NCBI GenBank assembly: GCA_015059105.1
Contig: SVBB01000006.1
Location: 20,063-84,062, forward strand
Direction: 5' to 3'
From: Erysipelotrichaceae bacterium
GTDB lineage: Bacteria > Bacillota_I > Bacilli_A > RFN20 > CAG-826
DNA: 64,000 nucleotides
Numbering within the stretch: position 1 is the stretch's first letter; each line of letters begins with the position of its first letter. Both the position numbers and the translations under genes were made by a program. Shown piece after piece: positions 59,047-64,000 of the stretch. The notes below the pieces were generated by a model that was not told where the DNA came from, did not search any database, and saw nothing but the letters and a program-made list of their open reading frames with translations.

Positions 59047-59922
59047 TTATGAAAGATAATTATCGACTAATTCTTGTGAAGAGGAAAATTCCTCGTAGTT
59101 AAATTGATGTTTGAAGAAAGTCACTTGCCTTTTCGCATAATTCCTCGTTCTTTGTTTGATGAGTTCTTTGCATTCCTCTAAAGTCAATTCATTTTTTAAA
59201 TAAGCAATTACTTCTTTATAGCCGATGCCTTGGGTGGCTGTCTGTGATAAATCGTACTTATTTAAAAGAGATTTAACTTCCTCTACTAAGCCTTGCTCAA
59301 ACATGATATCAACACGCTTATTAATACCTTCATAAAGAGCTTCACGAGGAGGATTGATAAATAGGTATTTTATTTCGTTATTAGAATAGATTGGTTTATG
59401 TTCTTGCTTGTCAATTAAAGAAGATTTCTTCTCCCCGCTTTTCTTGATGAGATTGATCGCTCTAATCATTCTTTTACGATTGTTTTGATGAATCTTTTCT
59501 GCTTCTTTTGGATCGAGTTTTGCAAGGATTTCGTGCAATTCTTCATTATTTAACTCATCATAAGTCTCATCAACAGTATCTTCGTTTAAGAATTCATAGT
59601 CATATGTTGCCGCGCGGATATATAGTCCACTTCCCCCACAAACAACGACATCTTTATTGGTTTTCAAAAGTTCATTTAACGTCTCTCTGAACGTCTTTTG
59701 ATATTCCATAATTGAATATGTTTTTTCTGGGGAAACGATGTCTAATAAATGATATATAGAATAGTCCTCATCATCCTTAGATACTTTATTAGTTCCAATA
59801 TCCATATCTTTATATATTTGAAAAGCATCCGCGTTGATAATTGGACAATTAAAATGCCTTGCTAATTTATGAGCGGCATCGCTTTTTCCTGATGCTGTTG
59901 GACCCATTATGACATAAATCAT
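59047..59922 (-). CDS. miaA: tRNA dimethylallyltransferase
   Basis: A 291-aa enzyme that adds the isopentenyl group to A37 of tRNAs reading UNN codons. MGPTASGKSDAA P-loop, INADAFQIYKDMDIGT, GGSGLYIRA, and the C-terminal QRTRNYAKRQVTFFKH are family motifs. It overlaps miaB by 4 bp, and the two act in sequence on the same base. Confidence 0.96.
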   Translation of the reverse strand: MIYVIMGPTASGKSDAAHKLARHFNCPIINADAFQIYKDMDIGTNKVSKDDEDYSIYHLLDIVSPEKTYSIMEYQKTFRETLNELLKTNKDVVVCGGSGLYIRAATYDYEFLNEDTVDETYDELNNEELHEILAKLDPKEAEKIHQNNRKRMIRAINLIKKSGEKKSSLIDKQEHKPIYSNNEIKYLFINPPREALYEGINKRVDIMFEQGLVEEVKSLLNKYDLSQTATQGIGYKEVIAYLKNELTLEECKELIKQRTRNYAKRQVTFFKHQFNYEEFSSSQELVDNYLS

Positions 59923-61355
59923 TTAACGAGTTCTCCTAGCATCGAATAGGTATGTGATTCAGTTATTTTCACATTGACGATTTGACCAACAAGAGTCTCA
60001 TCTGCTTTAAAATGCACTAGTTTGTTGTTTTCTGTATAGCCAGAGAACATATCTTTATTAGTTTTGCTAACTCCTTCAACTAAAACAGGATATACCTTAC
60101 CAATCATCTCATTAGATTTCTTAGAAATGCTATTTTCTAAATGACTGACGAGTTCTTTAAATCTTTTAACTTTTGTTTCATAAGTAATTGGATCTTCCAT
60201 TTTTGCAGCCGGAGTTCCTCTACGAGGAGAATAAATGAATGTAAATGCTGCATCGTAGCCAACTTCATCGACTAAAGTAAGCGTATCGTTAAATTCTTCA
60301 TCAGTTTCGTTTGGGAAACCGACAATGATATCTGTAGATAGAGTTAAACCTGGGATATTATCTTTCATCTTCTTAACAAGATTTAAATAATCTTCGCGTG
60401 TATAACGACGATTCATTCTTTTAAGAACTTCACTGCTACCTGATTGCACTGGTAAATGGATGAATTTCATAATATTAGGATATTTAGCGATTGCTTCAAT
60501 CATGCGACCGTTAAAATCCCATGGATGGGAAGTGGTAAATCTAATACGAGGAATATTTGTATGGCCAGCTGCCACAAGTAAATCAGCGAAATCATATCCT
60601 TCATCTAAATCTTTCCCATATGCATTAACATTTTGGCCGAGGAAAGTAACTTCTTGATAGCCTTGCGCTTCAAGTTCTTTAACTTCTTTCATCACATCTT
60701 CAAATCTACGGCTTCTTTCCTTACCGCGTGTATATGGAACAATACAGTATGTGCAGAACTTATCACAACCATACATAATGTTGACAAAAGCTTTAAACTT
60801 ATTATTACGGCAAGAAGGAAGATCTTCGACAACTTCACCTGCTTTACTTTCAATAGAAACAATTCTTTCACCACTAGTTAATGTTTCATAAACTAATGAA
60901 GCGAGATTATATATCTCATGTGTACCAAAATATAGGTTAACTTCTTTAAAAGTGTTAATCAGCCTATCTAGTATCTCTGGTTGTTCAACCATACAGCCAC
61001 AAATCGCGATCACCAAATCCTTCTTTTTGGCCTTTAAATGTTTGAGGTTACCCACCTCTCCATACACCTTATCTTCCGCGTTTTCTCTAACCGCACAAGT
61101 GTTGATAATGATGAGGTCAGACTCATTGACATTATCAGTAGAAATCATCCCGACGCTTTCAAGAATTCCGCGCATCGTTTCTTCATCTCTTACATTCGCT
61201 TGGCAACCATATGTTTTGATAAAGTATTTACGGTTTTTTAGTTTATTAATTATCTCAGTATTTGAAGAATTATTTACACGATGAAAAGTCGTTGGAGTGC
61301 GTCCACGTTTAGCTGCTAATTTTAAATCAGGTTTGGCGATAACACGAGTCTTCAT
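59919..61355 (-). CDS. miaB: tRNA-2-methylthio-N6-dimethylallyladenosine synthase
   Basis: A 478-aa radical SAM methylthiotransferase. N-terminal UPF0004 domain with three cluster Cys (KTYGCQANVRDEE, INTCAVRE, CGCM), radical SAM motif GCDKFCTYCIVPYTRG and a C-terminal TRAM domain. It adds the methylthio group after MiaA. The ATG at 61355 has GGAG 8 nt upstream; a GTG 6 nt earlier lies too close to the SD. Confidence 0.95.
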   Translation of the reverse strand: MKTRVIAKPDLKLAAKRGRTPTTFHRVNNSSNTEIINKLKNRKYFIKTYGCQANVRDEETMRGILESVGMISTDNVNESDLIIINTCAVRENAEDKVYGEVGNLKHLKAKKKDLVIAICGCMVEQPEILDRLINTFKEVNLYFGTHEIYNLASLVYETLTSGERIVSIESKAGEVVEDLPSCRNNKFKAFVNIMYGCDKFCTYCIVPYTRGKERSRRFEDVMKEVKELEAQGYQEVTFLGQNVNAYGKDLDEGYDFADLLVAAGHTNIPRIRFTTSHPWDFNGRMIEAIAKYPNIMKFIHLPVQSGSSEVLKRMNRRYTREDYLNLVKKMKDNIPGLTLSTDIIVGFPNETDEEFNDTLTLVDEVGYDAAFTFIYSPRRGTPAAKMEDPITYETKVKRFKELVSHLENSISKKSNEMIGKVYPVLVEGVSKTNKDMFSGYTENNKLVHFKADETLVGQIVNVKITESHTYSMLGELVK

Positions 61356-61357
61356 AA

Positions 61358-62137
61358 TCACTTCTCCTCAAAATAAATAGTGTTAATTTGCTGGCATTTT
61401 CCAGAAATATCATCAATTTTTAATATAACCGCGGATAATAATCCTTTACCTTCTTTAGGTGGTTCAAAACGGCTCATTTGGTTAAAGATATTCTTTTTGA
61501 TAATCGTATCTTTATCAAAACCTAATATTCCATCTTTAAATCCAGTCATTCCAACATCAGAGATATATCCAGTGCCATTAGGAAGAATTTTTGCATCGTT
61601 AGTTTGCACATGAGTATGAGTTCCTAATATGGCGGAAACTTTACCGTCTAATGCATAGGCAATCGACTGCTTTTCCCCAGTGGCTTCACCGTGCAAGTCA
61701 ACGATGTGAATTACTGCCTCATTAGAGTCGATAACATCGAGCAAAGAGAAGTAGGGACTTTTCACTTCTTCACCCATAAATGCAGTGCATAACACATTGG
61801 TTACTCTCACCATAATTCCATCGACATCATATTCGATAGTTCCCTCACCAGGATAATCCTTAACGAGGTTAATTGGCCTAATGAGTCTATCGACGTTATC
61901 AATATATCTTTCAATCTCTCTTTTGGAATCGTAATGATTGCCTAAAGTGATGCAATCAATACCATTATCAATCAGTTCGTCGTAATGGTGATGAATAAGG
62001 CCTTTACCATGTGTCGCATTCTCTCCATTAGCAATGACGAAATCAACTTGGTATTTTTCTATAAAGTAATCAAGTTTTTCTTTAATCATTCTTCGGCCGA
62101 TGGAGCCGACGATATCTCCAATAAAAAGAATGTTCAA
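61358..62137 (-). CDS. ymdB: YmdB-family phosphodiesterase
   Basis: A 259-aa calcineurin-like enzyme of the TIGR00282 family that hydrolyses 2',3'-cyclic nucleotides; in Bacillus it affects biofilm choice and associates with RNase Y. Motifs: IGDIVGSIGR, NGEN, LGNH, DLHGE and LGTHTHVQTND. It sits between rny and miaB, the common arrangement in Bacilli. Confidence 0.94.
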   Translation of the reverse strand: MNILFIGDIVGSIGRRMIKEKLDYFIEKYQVDFVIANGENATHGKGLIHHHYDELIDNGIDCITLGNHYDSKREIERYIDNVDRLIRPINLVKDYPGEGTIEYDVDGIMVRVTNVLCTAFMGEEVKSPYFSLLDVIDSNEAVIHIVDLHGEATGEKQSIAYALDGKVSAILGTHTHVQTNDAKILPNGTGYISDVGMTGFKDGILGFDKDTIIKKNIFNQMSRFEPPKEGKGLLSAVILKIDDISGKCQQINTIYFEEK

Positions 62138-62158
62138 AATTAAATGACTTTCTATCTG

Positions 62159-63730
62159 CTATTTAGCAGTTTCGATCGCGCGATATTCACGAATAACAGA
62201 GACTTTGATTTGACCTGGATAAGTCATCTCTGCTTCGATACGGTCTTTGATATCTCTGGCTAACTTAAAGGCACCAGTATCATCAATCTTATCTGGCATG
62301 ACCATCACGCGTAATTCACGACCAGATTGAAGAGCGTATGATTGATACACTTCTTCATAGGAATTACAAATCTCTTCGAGCTTTTCAAGTCTCTTGATGT
62401 AGTTTTCAAGCATTTCGCTTCTCGCACCTGGACGGGCAGCAGAAAGAGTATCAGCAGCTTGAACAAGATTTGAAATGACGAACTTTGCAGGAACATCGCC
62501 GTGGTGAGATTCAATTGCATTGATAACCACTTCTGGCTCCCCATATTTTTTCGCAAGTCTCGCGCCTAATTCAACGTGACTACCATCAGTTTCAAAGTCG
62601 ACGGATTTACCGATATCATGTAATAATCCTGCACGTTTCGCGAGGTTTTGGTCTAAGCCTAATTCCGCCGCCATAATACCCGCTAAGGTAGCAACTTCGA
62701 TAGAATGGTCTAAAGCATTTTGACCATAGCTAGTACGATATTTTAATCTACCAACATAATCTAATAATTGAGGATTGATACGTGGTAAGCCGAGTTTAAA
62801 GGCCACGTCTTGACCAGTTTTATGAATAGTTTCTTCGAGTTCTTTTTTAGTTTTTTCACAGATTTCTTCAATTCTTCCTGGTTGAATTCTGCCATCTTTA
62901 ATTAAGGCTTCTAATGATCGTCTTGCAATTTCTCTTCTGATTGGATCAAAGCAAGAAACAGTGATAACTTCTGGAGTGTCATCAATAATTAAATCAACAC
63001 CAAGGATTTGTTCTAAAGTACGAATGTTACGACCTTCACGACCGATAATTCTACCTTTCATTTCATCACTTGGAAGAGCGACGACGGAAACAGTTCTTTC
63101 AGTAGTGACATCTTGTGCGTATTTAGAAATCGCTAATCCGAGGATTTCTTGAGCTTTGCTCGCTGCCACTTCATTAGCTTCGTCTTCTTTGTTTTTAATG
63201 TAGACAGTTAATTCTTTAGAAACTTTGCTTTCCACTTGTGCAAAGAGTTGATCTCTTGCTTCTTGAGTGGACATCTTAGCGACCTTTTCAAGTTCAACGA
63301 TGATAGAATCAATCTTTTCTTGAAGTTGAGCTTCTTTTCTATCGCAGTCTTTTAATCTACGATCGAGTTTTTCGTTTTTCTCATCAAGAGCGTTCTCTTT
63401 TTGAGTTAATTGCATATCACGACGATCGATGTTTTGTTCTCTTTGGAATAATTTGTTCTCGAGAGCCGCCACTTCTTGCTTTCTTTCTTTGATGTCGCGA
63501 TCCGCACGATTTTCCGCTTCTTGCACAGCGCGTTTAGCATCGATTTGTGCATTCTTGGCGATGTGTTCAGCTTTGATTTCAGCGTCACGAATAATTTTGT
63601 TTGCTTTTTTGACTTGGTGTCTGGATTTGAGGAATAATACTAAAAAGATAATTCCGGCGCCCAAAATGATTCCCCCTACGGCGGCGAGCGCAATCCAAAG
63701 ACCCATTAAGGATACTTCTGCGTATACCAT
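62159..63730 (-). CDS. rny: Ribonuclease Y
   Basis: A 523-aa membrane-anchored endoribonuclease that initiates mRNA decay. One N-terminal TM segment (about 10-33), a long charged coiled coil (35-200), a KH domain ([15 protein letters not shown]) and an HD domain ([11 protein letters not shown]). Length and order are normal. AAGGAG precedes the ATG. First gene of the rny-ymdB-miaB-miaA run. Confidence 0.97.
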   Translation of the reverse strand: MVYAEVSLMGLWIALAAVGGIILGAGIIFLVLFLKSRHQVKKANKIIRDAEIKAEHIAKNAQIDAKRAVQEAENRADRDIKERKQEVAALENKLFQREQNIDRRDMQLTQKENALDEKNEKLDRRLKDCDRKEAQLQEKIDSIIVELEKVAKMSTQEARDQLFAQVESKVSKELTVYIKNKEDEANEVAASKAQEILGLAISKYAQDVTTERTVSVVALPSDEMKGRIIGREGRNIRTLEQILGVDLIIDDTPEVITVSCFDPIRREIARRSLEALIKDGRIQPGRIEEICEKTKKELEETIHKTGQDVAFKLGLPRINPQLLDYVGRLKYRTSYGQNALDHSIEVATLAGIMAAELGLDQNLAKRAGLLHDIGKSVDFETDGSHVELGARLAKKYGEPEVVINAIESHHGDVPAKFVISNLVQAADTLSAARPGARSEMLENYIKRLEKLEEICNSYEEVYQSYALQSGRELRVMVMPDKIDDTGAFKLARDIKDRIEAEMTYPGQIKVSVIREYRAIETAK

Positions 63731-63867
63731 AAAAAATCTCCTTCTTTCGTTCTACGAAAAAATAACTATAATTTAAAACCTTATGCAGATTTTGTATATA
63801 ACAGGCTAAGCCTGATAATTTAGTTTCTCGATTGAGAATCTATAGTTAGTGTTAACAACACGAAGAT

Positions 63868-63896
63868 ATTATAAACGAAGAGTAATTAATTAACAA
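63868..63896 (-). promoter_or_regulatory. rny promoter
   Basis: TTGTTA, 17 nt, TATAAT, leaving a leader of about 130 nt. The leader holds AGGCTTAGCCT (63803-63813), a short dyad, and nothing else I can name. Upstream, TTGATAA-AA-TTATCAA (63936-63951) is an inverted repeat of unknown role. Confidence 0.75.
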
Positions 63897-64000
63897 TAAA
63901 ATAAAAACCTTGAGTTCCCGGATTTTTGAAAGGGGTTGATAAAATTATCAATTAAACAGTTTAAAAAAGCTATAAAATTGGCATTTTTAGCTGAAAATAT

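Overview
The window looks like chromosome from a low-GC Bacilli relative, probably an uncultured gut lineage near the Mollicutes/Erysipelotrichales; that placement is inference. Supporting signs are an RNA polymerase delta subunit, a perfect CIRCE operator, the rny-ymdB-miaB-miaA order, an ECF-type folate S component beside folC, and a ClpB without its N-terminal domain, as in mollicutes. The genetic code is standard: TGA ends several genes and the only Trp tRNA has anticodon CCA.

Layout. 1-2991: a very large Cys-rich repeat lipoprotein, cut by the left edge. 3.2-10.6 kb: clpB under CIRCE, an alpha/beta hydrolase, three small membrane or LURP-one genes, a frameshifted Na+/Ca2+-exchanger-family gene behind what reads as a yybP-ykoY (Mn2+) riboswitch, and yggS. 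10.7-12.8 kb: a LytS-type kinase and a response regulator. 12.8-29.6 kb: the most striking region, a one-directional run of a GrpE-like protein, a short Hsp70, an Hsp70-vWA fusion, a J-like/zinc-ribbon/FN3 protein, a zinc-ribbon GTPase, a GAP1-like protein, small membrane proteins, a membrane-anchored second GTPase, a transglutaminase-like protein and more membrane proteins. It matches the GTPase/GAP1 class of predicted NTP-dependent conflict systems, here with a dedicated chaperone set.

29.7-31.1 kb: a radical SAM/SPASM maturase with a 55-aa Cys-rich precursor peptide, a compact RiPP locus. 31-34 kb: small proteins and a membrane regulator whose sensor and DNA-binding halves sit in two frames joined at a slippery T-TTA-AAA just before the stop. 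34-36.3 kb: oxidoreductase, OhrR-like MarR regulator and flavodoxin. 36.4-38.9 kb: accessory island with a decayed brnT, an orphan brnA, an AAA ATPase and an HTH-nucleotidyltransferase/short partner pair. 39-52 kb: housekeeping genes, two tRNAs (Trp, Gln) and metK under a SAM riboswitch. 52.4-57.3 kb: two fused ATPase-permease ABC genes. 57.4-64 kb: fhs, miaA, miaB, ymdB and rny.

Regulatory picture. clpB has a perfect CIRCE; the chaperone-GTPase operon has only CIRCE-like half sites. Two riboswitches use transcription attenuators. At least five transcripts have a -10 hexamer 4-11 nt before the ATG and no Shine-Dalgarno sequence, suggesting leaderless or near-leaderless mRNAs beside genes with strong SDs.
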